Numbered from the stretch's first letter, positions 49,901 to 61,894 are shown. The stretch: DNA of 64,000 nt from Gossypium raimondii (GCF_025698545.1 NC_068569.1:25172001-25236000); one strand, 5' to 3'. Made by a program: numbers and translations. The notes: a model not told the origin generated them from the letters alone.

Positions 49901-52900
49901 GAATTTAGCATTTTATGGCACTTAGTGGTGTTTGATACTTTGACATGTTAAGATTCGAATGTGGGATTCCCAGGAATGTGATTGGCAAGAACATAACATT
50001 ACAACATTTGGTATACATGAGAAAGTGCCAAGTAAAATCCTAACAAAGTTACATTGATTAAATAATTATTATGATGGACTTAAAATAAATTTAAAATTAA
50101 ATAATTGTTATGATTTTACAGTTAGAAAAAGTACTGTGCAAATACAATGAAAATAAACAAATAAGAAAAAAAAAAATTTTAAAAAAAGGCAATTTAGTCT
50201 CAGAGATAAAATTTTTAACTTTCCAACTACATGGGAAAGTTAATTATCCATTATTATTCAAAGGAATCACATTATCAAGTTTGAGTGAAAGTAATTCCCA
50301 AAGGAAAGTTACAGTCCTAGGAAAGTCAATATTTTTTAACATACCAAAAGCAGGAATCACTCTCCCACCTTAAATTCCTAGAAAAGTGATCACTTTCCAT
50401 TGTACCAAACCCCCTCTTATTTCAAGCAAATTACTCCTACATGATTGCATTTGATGAGCATATGTTAGACAAGCAAAAATTAAAATGCATACAAGCATGT
50501 GGTCGAGGAAACGAAGAGCGCGCAACCTAGTATCATCCCGGAAAAATGGAGAACCTGCAAATACATTACATCAAATTCAAAACCATTAAACTAATCCAAA
50601 TAGTAGAGTTTCAACACCAATTCAATAATAATTATGTGGAACTGACAGAACACTTCAAGCCATTTGCTTTAATTTAACTACATATCAAACTTATACATCA
50701 TGCAGCAGTTTAAAAACTTGATAATAAGGGCCCAAGCCTTTCATTAATAGCAGAAACATAACGCATCAAACTCAAACAAAGCAAATGCCATTTTTTTATT
50801 TTTATAATTAATTTTAATTGTTTATGATGTAAAATTAACGATTTTATATTTAAAATAGAAAAAATAACTTAAAAGTTCTATATAATTTTTTTTAAAATAT
50901 CATATAAAAGTTATTGATTATTTGTTATTTACTTGAAAAAAAATTAGAAATATTAATAATAATAATAATAATTGAAACTTTACCAAATAATATCTAAAAG
51001 GCATAAAACAAAGCTCATTTTGTCAAAATAAATCAAAAATAAAAAATTAATATGGAAAAACCAAAAACTGAAATGAATTATGATGGACGGTTCAAAAAAT
51101 CCAAAGAACCTGATCGAACCAATCTCACCATCTTAAAATGTTTAACTCTAAACAAACTTGCATGAGGAGAACAAGCTCTGCCATTCGAAAATAGTTTTTT
51201 TTTTCCTTTTGTTGTTTGACATATAAAAGATGACAAGGTCTAGAGACTGAAATTATCCAAGTATTACCAGTAAAATCCAATGCTGATGGCCTGATAGATT
51301 CATTTGCAGAGAGCATCCTCTGTAAATCATGGATTAGTTCTGGTGGAACAGAGGAGAAAGCTTCATTGGACAAGTATGTCAATGTATTCATATACTGCAG
51401 GAAAGAAACACTACAATCAACCACTAGTACTATAAAACCAATCTAGAAAGAGCATAAAGCAGAGAAGCTCAAGTATGTTAATATGCTAACTACAGTATTA
51501 TTATACATAAATTTAAAAAAACAAATAGGGAAGGGGGGAATGAATGATATAGAGCTAGTAGCCACAAAGTGCAAAGGGATATACTTTTTGATATGTTTAT
51601 TTGCACTTGTTGATTTACAATGTCTTTAAAACACTCTTTGACGCATACTTCTCTAATTTGCATGAGGGAACAAATGGACAGCATGCTGGATGCATTGCAA
51701 CATCTGAAAGCGGGGAGCACATATATATCCCATGTGAGTGACTAGAGATAAAAATTGAAATTCTATTTAATTTCTTTTACTTTTTTTTTCATTAATTATT
51801 AACTTTAGTAGTAATAAAGTGCATAATATCAAACTCTCTATTCTTAATGTTTGATTGTTGATGTCGTGATTACTTGGTTTTCTTTTATTTCTAATACTTT
51901 TAGCAATGTTTTAAATAACGGGATTAGTGTACAGTGGGGTGCCATCAATAAAAGGCATACACAAATACTTGATTCAGCAGATCTACCGCTTATTATGGAT
52001 TATTGTGTTAGCTCAAATAATCGGAAGATCACAAGAGGGGGTGAATTGGTGTCTGAAATCTTTGCAAAGATAAATGGATTGAGAAAAATCAACACCAAAA
52101 TGCATAGAACTCAGGCCTCACTTGCCTATGTCCTCTTCCTTAGCCTTACTTGCCAAAGAGTTCCCAATTCTCTAACTTAAATTGATATATTTCAAGGACA
52201 ATGTATAACCTTTACAATCTTTATTTTTGTGTATGCTAAGACAGAAACCTCTCCCCTTATCTTTACAATGGCTAAAGATAGAAATCACTCCAGATTTCAA
52301 GGCTCAACTAGCAACCTTCCCAATTACAAGTGGAAGTATTGTAAGTTGGAGGGTGAAACTAATATTTAGAGATTCATGTTCCAAGGAAGATGGTCTAGTT
52401 CTTTTTATTACCAAGGAAGACAGTATATTAATTGACACACTAATATCTCCCTATCACATGTGTGAGTGGTTTGACACCAATGGAACCTTCAAAAAACTAG
52501 TATACTTAGGTGCTGCTTCACCTCCAAAATTGTTGGTATGGCTATTGCTGGTTTTGAGCTATGTGGTGGTAAAGCTTATAGAATTTGTGGTTCACCATAT
52601 TCATTGCAAAATTTTGACATCGACCAAAGGACTAGAACATTCAAAAACCAAATATTGCAGCTTAGACTATCATAATATTAATTCCTGTTTCCTGAATCCT
52701 GATGCAAGATTTGTGGAGATAAAAGAAGATAACCTAATACTTGAATTGTCATAATCATGTATGGTAAAAGGTAAAAAGCAACATGTTATGTCTAGATGGA
52801 GAATGGTGCAGCTAACACATACTTGTTTATCAAGCAAATTTTGGATCAATTCAAAAGGATAAAATTATAAATTAGTAAATACCATCTTGACATTGTTGTG

Positions 52901-55900
52901 ACAGTCGAACAAAGGCTTTCGAGCAATTAAATGGTAGGCAAGGCATCCAAAGCTGAAAATGTCAGAAGAACATCCAGCTGAAGATGCTTTACTACGAACC
53001 AATTCAGGTGCAGTGTAATTCAAAGATGGCTGAAGAGGAATGACAGAATCTTCAGTATCATATTCCTGTACAGACCACATGAAATCAGAATACAATAGCT
53101 AAATACAGATCATTACCGCAACATGGTAACTCCATCCATCATGACAAATGACTTGATAAATTAACATAAGTATACTATATTTATGAAGATAAAGCACCAC
53201 ATAGCCAACAAGTCAAAATAAAAAACATGAGAAAGCAAAGCCTAAAAAGTAGAAAGAAAATTTACTTGAAAATAGAAACATTGACAGCAAAGCCAACAAG
53301 ATGCTAAAGAAAGGAGTTAAAATGGCATTCCTAAGATGCACAAACAGTAATAAATATGATAAATATGAATGGCCATATGTGACTTCTATGAAATCATATT
53401 AAGATATAGAAACGCACTACATTCATATTCATCGTGCTAAGGCCACCTAACAAAGAAAGCACCACGTTAAGCAAATTATCAATAGTGTATCAGACTACAT
53501 AACTAATTCATGAGAGTGAGTTAGATTAGAAACGGAGATGTGCTTGACATGGGTAAATTCCAAGTTTTTCCTCACATATACATGGTCAAACCTCCATGCC
53601 CGCATCCATTGGAATAGCTAACTTGTTCCATATTTTGATGTCAGTGGTCAAGTATAAATATTTGAATTAATATGAAAAACATTCTTGAATTTTCTTTGAG
53701 TGCAAGAAAGAGTAGCATTCTTCCCAACTCCACCCACCCTTACAACTGGAGCTAAACCCATAAAATATCAAAGTCTTACTTACAGAATAATGGAAGGCCT
53801 GTACATTAGTCAAATCACTAGAGGCCTGGTCTTTTAAGATAGCAAAACCAAACCCACCAAGCTTCCAAGCTCCATGCGATGTAATCAGGACATTCTGCAA
53901 AGTACAAAGTATTTAGACAAACCTATACAGCAGTTATCCGCAGCAATCTATCCAGCAGTCAAAAACTGCACCCTAAAATAAGCTCTTTTATACAATGGAA
54001 ATTTCATTAAAAGAGGCAATAAAAAGTGAAACAAGCAGCTAAGAGCTGAAGGCCTAAACAAGCTAAGTAAGAAAAAGACAAAAGTTTTGGAAAAAAAAAA
54101 AAACTAAGAACAAGAGGATGAATCCATGAGGACAGCCATAAATCACCAGTAGTTCTTTATAACAGCAAATCAAAATAATTTTGTAAAAAGGGAACAAAGA
54201 TCTTGAAGCATTATCAATAGCCATATTAGTAGAAATCAGGAAAATACTTTTACAAAATAAAACATTAAAAAAGGTAAAGAAGTAACCTCGGGTGATATAG
54301 CGCAATGAACAAGACGTGCATTGTTATGAAGAAAATCCAAGGTTTCTGCAATCTGAAGCAAACCATGCTTCACCTCCAACAAACCCATTTCCTGTGAAGC
54401 AAAGACACATTAAGTTTGCTATAATTATAAAGGACATGATGGTTAAGACATAACACGATAGCAGATCATTCAAGCACTCAGCATTCCCAGTGAAATTTCA
54501 AGAACAAGTTTTACACTTATACAAAGACAATTCTAAGACAAACATATTCAACGTTCAACAGCAAGAGGAGAGTCAACTTTCTTCCAACCTATAACTCGAT
54601 AGCATTCCAATGTGTTCCAATAGAGCAAAACTAAAGAAGATTATAGTAAAAGGGACTAAAATTTTATCATTATCCTAATTGGGAACTTGTTCTTAAAAGG
54701 GTAAGTATATCATTTGACACTGAAACTACATTCAAAACGTCACTTAAATTCCAAATAATCAAACGGATTCTAATGTATTCCACTTCAATGACTTTTACTT
54801 TTGATTCCTATAAATCATTAAAAATGTAAGCTGATAATAATTTCAAAATATGTTATAGCAGTAATAGCACCTAAACTTACAACTTTAACCTTCTACTTGG
54901 TCCACTCTGAGAAAATAAGAATATTGTTTTACTACTCAACACTCCAGTAATCTGTCTATTTCTATACTTTCCAACATACCATTGGATGGGTTAAGGTTGA
55001 GACCTCTGGACCAAAAATAAAAGTGAAGACCAAGTGTAAGTCACATATTTGGGCACACCAAATACATGTCAAACTCCAGCCAAGCATGGTGAAAACCCAA
55101 GCTATAATACTTCAAAATCATAATTAAAAATATTGTGCGTCAATAAATTGTCTAAACAAAAGATTTCATCGTTTTGAAGCCAGGGTCTATAATTAGGTTT
55201 TACTTTTTTAACAAACAAGGGGCCCCACTTTTGGGGGCTTATAACAACAAAGAATTCATTGTCCAAGGAAAAAGTTACATCAGTAATTGCTTAGATCATT
55301 GATCCAATACTCTAAATGGTATATAGTGATCACAGGTATGGGAAATTTCTGTGTGGCTAAATGAGACCAGATTATAGAACCTCAATACTATGATTAACCA
55401 TTTTCTTAAAAGCGAGTTATGATTTCTAAAACTTAAAGATTTCTCTAATCCGGTCTATATTAGTAAGTCTTCCCCTATCTTTATTCTCTATCATCAATTT
55501 GCAGATTTGATAACATAGAATACTGACAAGTTGTTAAACTTAAATACATGCTTTTTGAAATTTTCTCAGTAAGTTCAGCAAACACATCACTCAACATAGC
55601 TTCCTTTTACCTAACCGATTCCTGCAATTGTCTGATTAAACCCTACTATTTTACAGGGCAGACAATTTCACCAACCAGTTTCCTTGCTGTCTGACACCTT
55701 TTGCCTCTAAATAGTAAATACAACAACAGTGTTTGATCACCAAGCAACCACAATTTCAACACTTGCAACTGACTTATTTGTAACTTGTAGTCTACAATGC
55801 CCATTCCTCAATTTTAGCAACTGTTCTTCTTAAAAGGTCGGATACTCCCAAAGCTCCGTTGATATAGAACAAAAGCAAGCACATTGCTAAGATTATCTAG

Positions 55901-56783
55901 TAGAAACTATAATTCACCATTTATAGTAATTCCACTAAATTGGGTAAAGCTACTCCAATTCCACAATCAAGCACAAAATTGATCCTAAAGAGCTAAGACC
56001 AAAATTAGAAGCCTTAGTACTAGATAACCCCGCCTGCACTTGGCAGCCAGAGAAAAACCTCATCGCGTCGTTCGTTATGGATCAAGATCCTAGAGAAGTA
56101 CATTACTGAATATGAACATTTACAGTATTACCTAGTAGTTCACAAATTGGTCTGCTGAGATCAATTCACAGATTTGGATCAACTATAACTATTTAACATC
56201 CAATAATTGATACCAAGCAATGGAGTAATAAAAAAAATTGAAACTGAACCAAATGCAAATTCAATCAGGAGAAAGAAAGTAGAGCACGTACCATCCCTTT
56301 AAGGTCCTTAGGAACCTGGGCAACATTCTCGACGTTCCCAAGTGTATTAGCCACCGACGCAAACAAAGGCTCCGTAACCATGGCCATCGCATTCTTATTC
56401 TCATCCAAAGCCTGCACCACGTGGACCACTCCAGGATGCCTGAGCCTCACCAGCTTCGCAGCATCGGCCCGTATCAGATCCAAGAAAGAATCTTCGGCCA
56501 CCTTGGAAAGCCCCGCACGCGCACGTGCCTCCGATAGAACCTTCTTGTCCAACAGCCAAACACATACCGTGGGGTACTGGTGGGGGCGCGTTCCGTCACG
56601 CGCCTTGGCGGAGTACAACTTCCAGGCAAGACCTGGGCCTGCAGAGCCGATCTGGTCAAGGAGCTGATAGTCCTGGAGAGCTTTGGGACCGGTTACCTCC
56701 TGTACAGTTGTTTGTACGGTTTTCTCAATAACCGCAGCTGTTTTGGCCAGGGCTTGCGTAAGGGTTTTCATGTTGATCGACAT
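43961..56783 (-). CDS. SCYL2: SCY1-like protein 2 (SCYL2) pseudokinase, 14 exons
   Basis: Exons in transcript order: 56783-56292, 54391-54287, 53894-53784, 53065-52883, 51394-51268, 50554-50493, 49871-49785, 49454-49368, 48898-48785, 47386-47258, 45719-45657, 45423-45262, 45155-45037, 44918-43961. All junctions are GT-AG and total 2799 bases, 932 residues, close to Arabidopsis SCYL2A/B. SCYL2 is a clathrin-associated coat adaptor at trans-Golgi/endosomes; in plants it acts in cell growth with CHC1. The N-terminal kinase fold is degenerate: HRD is replaced by HCAISPE (193-199) and DFG by GFG (213-215); APE is kept (255-257). HEAT-like helices fill about 300-610. The disordered tail has AWDEDWGP (661-668), WPPRPS twice (about 730 and 768), DPF (763-765, an AP2-ear-type motif), an RG-rich run and terminal LLDLL (928-932), a clathrin-box-like motif. 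Intron 4 holds an unrecognised insertion-like stretch; the gene itself is intact. Confidence 0.93.
47940..48440. mobile_element. Possible LTR-like insertion in SCYL2 intron 9
   Basis: G+C and word use differ from the rest of the intron. TATATAAATTAAAGG (48177-48191), followed by a CT-rich stretch and TGATGCAATAC, resembles the promoter half of a copia-type LTR. I could not find TG...CA ends or a target duplication. Confidence 0.25.
51850..52760 (+). other. Unrecognised open-frame-bearing stretch in SCYL2 intron 4
   Basis: Two frames antisense to SCYL2 (51851-52180, 109 codons; 52227-52754, 175 codons) lie in the 1488-bp intron 51395-52882. AGAGGGGGTGAATTGG near 52034 is a phrase I associate with copia-type retroelement ends. 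The second frame shows no domain; in another frame about 52560-52670 reads [20 protein letters not shown], which looks more protein-like, hinting at a frameshifted coding remnant. No function is assigned. Confidence 0.3.
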
Positions 56784-57060
56784 TTTTTTCTGTCGGGCAT
56801 AAAAATGAATGAAATAAAAAAATTTATTTATATATCCAAGAAATAATTGAAGGAATTATGGAAGAGGAAGGAAGGACGTAATCAAGCAACAAAGAAAGAA
56901 AGAAAGAAGAAGAAGGAAAATTCAATTGTGGTCTCTGAATCAGACTTTGGTTCCCAGTTTCTTCCCTCTCTCTATCGGCTTTCTCTCCTTTCGTTGATAC
57001 ACATATTATGCGCTGTTTCTCCTTAGTTTTATTTAGTCCAAGCCATATCAATTTGACTAC
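56784..57060 (-). promoter_or_regulatory. 5' UTR and promoter-proximal region of SCYL2
   Basis: On the - strand a pyrimidine-rich leader (TTCTTTCTTTCTTTG tract, about 56888-56905; CT-rich at 56960-56990) leads to the ATG at 56783. The exact transcription start and TATA were not determined. Sequence left of 56783 in the coding sense has no upstream in-frame extension that I support. Confidence 0.45.
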
Positions 57061-57919
57061 ATGACTTGGTTGTTGCCTGTATATAAAGGTACATTACATA
57101 TTTTCACCCGAATTTATTAAAATTTTGATTATTTAGTATAGTAGCAAATTTATGCATCAAATTCATAAAAAGATTATAAATGTAGCCAAGTTAAATTTTA
57201 AATTTGAAATTAGGTTAAAATTTTATAATCTCCCTTGTATATCTATTTATTTTAGATTTGTCAAAATATTAAAACATATAAATATATTCAAAATAATACT
57301 TGTTATTTTATAAACTGAATGGACTTTCGGTAATTTTATAAGCGAGTTAGGACTCAATTGATGGCTAAAATTTATATTAAGAACAAATGAGTTTTTGGTT
57401 AAAATGATTAAATTAAATCTTTAAAATTCATGTGTCTCAAGTTCAAAGACAAAAACACACTCGTATTAATATTTGTTACTTTGAATGCAAAATGGCATTT
57501 TAGTAATCTTTAATTAAATTGATGCGTGGTTGGTTCGTAACATCAACACATTCGAAACTTAATATAAGTATAAATAGATATATAATATAGATAAAAGACA
57601 TAAATACCCTCAAAATAATATTTGTTGTTTTGTAAAAGAAATGTGTTTTGATGATTTTACAATTGAGTTGGAGCAATATTGATGGGTGACACTAATTCAA
57701 TCAAATTCTTAATATATGGTATAGATTAGTCCTAATTGTGAATGTGATCATTTTAATTAGCGTAAGATTATATTTAAAATAAATAATAGTAAAGAAAATA
57801 AATATTTACTAGAAACTCTATCACACATGTATATGTGTTAAAATCACAATTTAAAATATAGATTTATGTTTAAAAGTACCTTACAAAAATGATATAATTA
57901 AAATGTATAGATATACAAT
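57061..57919. other. Spacer with dispersed repeat copies
   Basis: Two copies of a dispersed repeat (TCAAAATAATAYTTGTTRTTTTRTAAA followed by GAGTTRGRRC...ATTGATGG) lie at about 57270-57380 and 57605-57710. Related copies are near 59650-59750 and 60270-60350. No gene was seen. Confidence 0.5.
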
Positions 57920-59483
57920 GGATAAACTACTACAATAGTCACTTTTGTTTACCTCAAGTTACATTTTAGTCACTTATCTTAACGTGTTATAACATTTTAG
58001 TCATTGAACCGTTAATTGCCGCTTAAATCATCATTTCAAATAAAATTTTAGGTTAAATTATACAATTAGTCCTCATATTTTTTATTTTGAGCAATTTAAT
58101 TTATTTTCTTTTATGTTCTTTTTAACTTCTTTTTTTCTTTTTTTTTCCATTCTCTTTTGTTTATCCATCTATTTTCCTCCATTCTCTACATTTTTAACGT
58201 AGTTTTTATATATTTTATGTTTGTTAAAACTCTTTTATGTTTATGAAAAAAGAAAATGCGAAAGTTGAAACCAAAATAAAACTTGCTTCGCATATTCTCA
58301 CCCCACAATTACAAACCCTCATCATCCATTATCGCTTTAATGAATCAATTTGGATCTTTCAATGACCTAGTCCACAAGCTCGCCTCACTCGAAGACCTTA
58401 CCAGTCGTGACTTATGGTAGTTCACCCTCAACAAAGTTTCCCGAGTCTGTTCCCTTAACCTCCTAACCAACCCTCACGACCACCTTATCTATCTTACCTA
58501 CAACACTCTTGCTCTCTCAAAACGATGTTTCACAGGTTCTTCAAATGAGCTCTACACTTTCAATGACTAAAATGACCACCATACGAAACTTACCCTCAAC
58601 TTTACCTAAACCAATTTGGTCTCATGCTCCCTTTCTCTATTCGGTTCGTCTATGTTTGGCTTCTAATTAAGCTTGCTTGAGAATATCCAAGAAGGTTTAG
58701 ATCAATTTTATCGTTTGCTTAATTTTATTTGTCAGAAAATAAAAGAAAAGGAAAGGAATAATCTACGCGATGCTGTAAAAGTTTGGAAACGGAAAAAAAT
58801 TTGTTTTGAATATAAAGAATTCAATTTATGTTTACATTTGATTAAGGATATGATTTTTTATATTGATTAGTTAGATCCAATTTCAAAGTAGGTTATATTC
58901 AAATCAAGAATTGATTAAGAATTATTGATATTCAGTTTTAAGTGAAATTCAATTTAGGAATCATGTGAAAGACACAATAAGTTGGGTTTTTTTTTTTTGT
59001 GGCCAAAATTATGTTTTTGCAAAGAAGAATATGAGAAGAGAGAAAAATAAAGGGAAGAAGAAAAGGAAAATAGAAAATAAATAAATTGTTCAAAAAATAA
59101 AAGTATAGGAACTAGTTTTAACAAATGAAAACATAAAATAACTACGTTAAAAGAAATGAAGAACGGAGGAAAACATAGGGAGAATGAGAAGAGAATGAAA
59201 AAAAAAAGAAGGAAAGCTAAAAAAAATATAAAAGAAAAAATTAAATTGCTCAAAATGAAAAAAATATACGAACCAATTATATAATTTAACCTAATTTTTT
59301 TGTCTGAAATAATGATTTAACGTGTCACGTCAGCTTACCGTTATACCGTTAACGACAATTAACGCTCAATGACTAAAATGTTGTAACACAATAACGTAAG
59401 TGACTAAAACGTAACATTTTAAACATAAGTAACCAAAATGTAACTTGAGACAAACAAAAGTGACTATTTTGGTAGTTTACCTG
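57920..59483. mobile_element. Mutator-like foldback element carrying a broken gene fragment (Pack-MULE-like)
   Basis: Ends GGATAAACTAC and GTAGTTTACC are the same family as the 22979-23765 MITE (arms share AATCATCATTTCAAA and AATGATTTAACGTGTCACGT-type blocks). Flanks ATATACAAT (57911-57919) and ATACACAAT (59484-59492) agree at 8 of 9 positions, allowing 1 bp of boundary doubt. At 1.56 kb it is twice the length of the other copy, because the interior has a G+C-richer, gene-like insert (about 58260-58700). Confidence 0.75.
58340..58570 (+). pseudogene. Captured gene fragment inside the Mutator-like element
   Basis: From ATG at 58340 a 76-codon frame runs to TAA at 58568-58570 with a single internal TAG at 58418-58420. 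It reads MNQFGSFNDLVHKLASLEDL, then TSRDLW, stop, and NKVSRVCSLNLLTNPHDHLI. The composition is ordered and protein-like, unlike the flanks. I do not recognise the parent gene. Further sequence to about 58660 is probably also derived from it but is frame-broken. Confidence 0.5.
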
Positions 59484-59764
59484 ATACACAATTGATGGAG
59501 GCAATAAAGCATGCATAATAAAATTAAAATGTATTAAAAAAAACGTTTTGGTTGAGTGATAAATTTAAGATTTTATCAATGCAATTAGTGTTGGTTCAAA
59601 TCTCTCTTTATACATAGTCTTTTTTATTACTTTTTAAAGTAAAAGACTAAAGTAACCTCAAAAATATAACTTATTTTAAATACAAAATGACATTTTTATA
59701 ATCTCTCTAACTAAATTGATACCCAATTGACTCATGATACTACCTCAGTCATGGACTAAATAAT

Positions 59765-59795
59765 AGTATAAATAATAATAATAATAATAAATAAG
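59765..59795. repeat. AAT microsatellite
   Basis: About seven uninterrupted AAT/ATA units. Confidence 0.85.
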
Positions 59796-59939
59796 AAAAC
59801 ATTAAAGGTCGAATTACTTGGACATTGAAAATAAGAGAGTGGATAACCAATGATATTTTGGTTGTGCTAATAATGTTGAGATATCGAGATTTTGATGGTC
59901 AAGGTCCGAGTCTCACCATGCTTAGATGTTACATATGGA

Positions 59940-60125
59940 TCTTTTAGATTATTTTGGGTATATTTCGATTTTAACTCAATCATATGTGTGGGCCTTGTTC
60001 AGTCTTATTTGGGTCTAAATATATTTTGATTTTAATTGATTGGATGTATATTATGATCTAGGTTTAAGTTCCACCTTATTTATCTAAGTCTAGATATATT
60101 TTGATTTTAGTTTATTGGATATGTA
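59940..60125. repeat. Degenerate tandem duplication, unit about 90 bp
   Basis: The phrase GGGTCTAAATATATTTTGATTTTA followed by ATTGATTGGAT near 60010 is repeated as AAGTCTAGATATATTTTGATT near 60085 and more weakly near 59950. No coding meaning is seen. Confidence 0.5.
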
Positions 60126-60837
60126 ATAAATTTATAAAAAAACAATATAAAAATCAAGGGTGGCTTTAATTTAAATGGTAAAGTTGAGGTAACAATGATG
60201 ATGATGTATTGAGTTTAAATCCTATCATATTTATGTATTTTTTTAAATTTTATATAAAAATTTAGAAAAATAAAAATACTTTCAAAGTAATATTTGTTAC
60301 TTTATAAAATCACAACTCATTTGAGACTCCATTGATGATAGTTAAAAGATTAAATATATGTATAGATGACTAATATTTTATCTCGTGCAATACATTTAAT
60401 GTAGTGGTTTTTTCTTCTAATTTCTTGTAATTTTATATTTTAAAAATAAATTTATTTTTCATAAAAATAATAAAAATTCAAAATTTGTAATGAGATTTAA
60501 AAATTATTCAAAATTCACCTGGTCTTTTTCAAATTACTCATAATTTTATTTCATTGGCTATATTATTAATGGTAAAGTAAGGTGTTAATTCTTATACTTT
60601 TATATAATTTGATATTTAATCTTTATTTTCCTTTTGATAATTTGTCAACTTAGTATACCTATTTCTGAAAAATCAGATAAAACTTGACAAAAAATGCTAA
60701 CATTATACATGGTTGCATTGAAAATTTTAAATCAGATCATTGTTTATGTCTATAATTTAAACCTCATAGAATTTATTCAGAAAAGAAACAAGACAAACAT
60801 CAGTAGACAAGAATCAGCCTCACCCCCTGAATCATAC
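60126..60837. other. AT-rich spacer with a dispersed repeat copy
   Basis: A copy of the 57-60 kb dispersed repeat lies near 60270-60350. No gene was seen; a 60-codon frame at 60694 runs into the RNase H fragment on the other strand and is rejected. Confidence 0.5.
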
Positions 60838-61036
60838 ATAAAGAAAAATGGTTGCTGGTGGATAGAGCAGCCTTAGCCAAGCTGCCGATCGCACTATTTG
60901 CTTCTCTAGGGACAGCTTTCAACACCCAATTCTCGATAGCAGGTATTAACTAGATATGGAAGCACACAAATAAGTGTAGCTCCAGGAACATTTCCACAAG
61001 CTTTAATCCACTTGATAGCATTTTGGCTGTCAGATT
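60838..61036 (-). pseudogene. RNase H-like (RVT_3) C-terminal fragment, frameshifted
   Basis: Read on the - strand one frame gives SDSQNAIKWIKACGNVPGA, the region around the third catalytic Asp of plant RNase H-like domains. A second frame gives ENWVLKAVPREANSAIGSLAKAAL, the family's VPREAN...ADxLAK ending with the conserved Asp replaced (IGSLAK). The two pieces are in different frames with stops, so this is a dead fragment. It is unrelated in position to the other RNase H fragment at 21450-21740. Confidence 0.65.
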
Positions 61037-61266
61037 ATTAAAATCAAATGATGAGACATAAACCACTTTGATGCACAATTTTAGATCTGTCACTAACATC
61101 ACTATAGTTATTTGTTACCGTAATTTAAATCATGGGAAACTGATTACTGAGAGCAATGAAAGTCAACTAAAATCAGAAGTGGAAGAAAATTGCGTACTAA
61201 AAAAATAAATAAAATTTATTTCATCGATAAGGATAAAAGAACAAGATGGGAATCATCTTGATCACA

Positions 61267-61809
61267 TCAAAAGGAAAACTTAGTTTGTATTATCTTGACA
61301 ATGGAAGCCGCAACGACGGATACATCATGCACCACTTTGTTCATATCAGTCAGCGGTGATTTAGTAGGGAACTCTATTTCACAAGAATTGGCCTCTATGG
61401 CTGCATCATTGGCGCCTTTCGCTGCAAACTTGTAGTCACCCGTCTTGAGAGCTTCGTTGATCTCAGGTACATCTCCCCTTATAATCACGTTATAGCGTTC
61501 AGCGCAAGATGTTAAGGCCTTCTGCATTTCAGGGTCAAGGGCAAGTCCATCCTGTAGTAGCTCGTCGATTAGATCAAGTGTCTCGGTTGCTTTAGTTTTG
61601 AGTGAATCCACCATGATCTGAGCTAGCTTCTTCACGCTGGCGTCACGGCTTTCGGGGTTTGATTTGAGGGACCAAATGCAAAGATCATAGAAGGGTGTTT
61701 GCTTGCAAGTTCTCTCTATCAGATTCTGGTTGCCTAGAAGAAGGATTGGGCGGAAAGCGTTAGCTTGACACACAAGGAACGCAAATATTATTACAATCAA
61801 ATTTTTCAT
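61267..61809 (-). CDS. Plant invertase / pectin methylesterase inhibitor family protein, secreted
   Basis: A 180-residue single-exon protein of the PMEI/C-VIF four-helix family, which blocks acid invertase or pectin methylesterase in the apoplast or vacuole. A signal peptide is clear (MKNLIVIIFAFLVCQANAF, cleavage near 18/19). The four conserved cysteines are present: Cys35 and Cys44 in the N-terminal hairpin, Cys102 and Cys143 in the bundle. The DYKFAAKGANDAAIEANSCE segment (125-144) corresponds to the PKF-containing region of invertase inhibitors, with Tyr for Pro. This leans towards a C/VIF-type invertase inhibitor, but target choice cannot be decided from sequence. TATAAAAA on the - strand (61885-61892) lies about 76 bp upstream of the ATG. 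It is unlinked to the PME gene 25 kb away. Confidence 0.88.
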   Translation of the reverse strand: MKNLIVIIFAFLVCQANAFRPILLLGNQNLIERTCKQTPFYDLCIWSLKSNPESRDASVKKLAQIMVDSLKTKATETLDLIDELLQDGLALDPEMQKALTSCAERYNVIIRGDVPEINEALKTGDYKFAAKGANDAAIEANSCEIEFPTKSPLTDMNKVVHDVSVVAASIVKIIQTKFSF

Positions 61810-61883
61810 CTTTGAAAGGTGAGGAAGTGATGGAATTGATTAATAAATGAATGAATATATCATGTTTTATCAGAAGTGGTGTT

Positions 61884-61894
61884 TTTTTTATAGT
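61884..61894 (-). promoter_or_regulatory. Candidate TATA box of the inhibitor gene
   Basis: CTATAAAAAAA on the - strand about 75-80 bp upstream of the start codon. Confidence 0.5.

Noticed and set aside
56380..56846. Three + strand frames of 68-95 codons
   Set aside because: Antisense shadows of SCYL2 exon 1, which is G+C-rich and stop-poor on both strands.
58954..59253. 99-codon - strand frame rich in Phe, Leu and Ser
   Set aside because: Low-complexity translation of an A/G-rich tract in the Mutator-like element's right arm, not a membrane protein.
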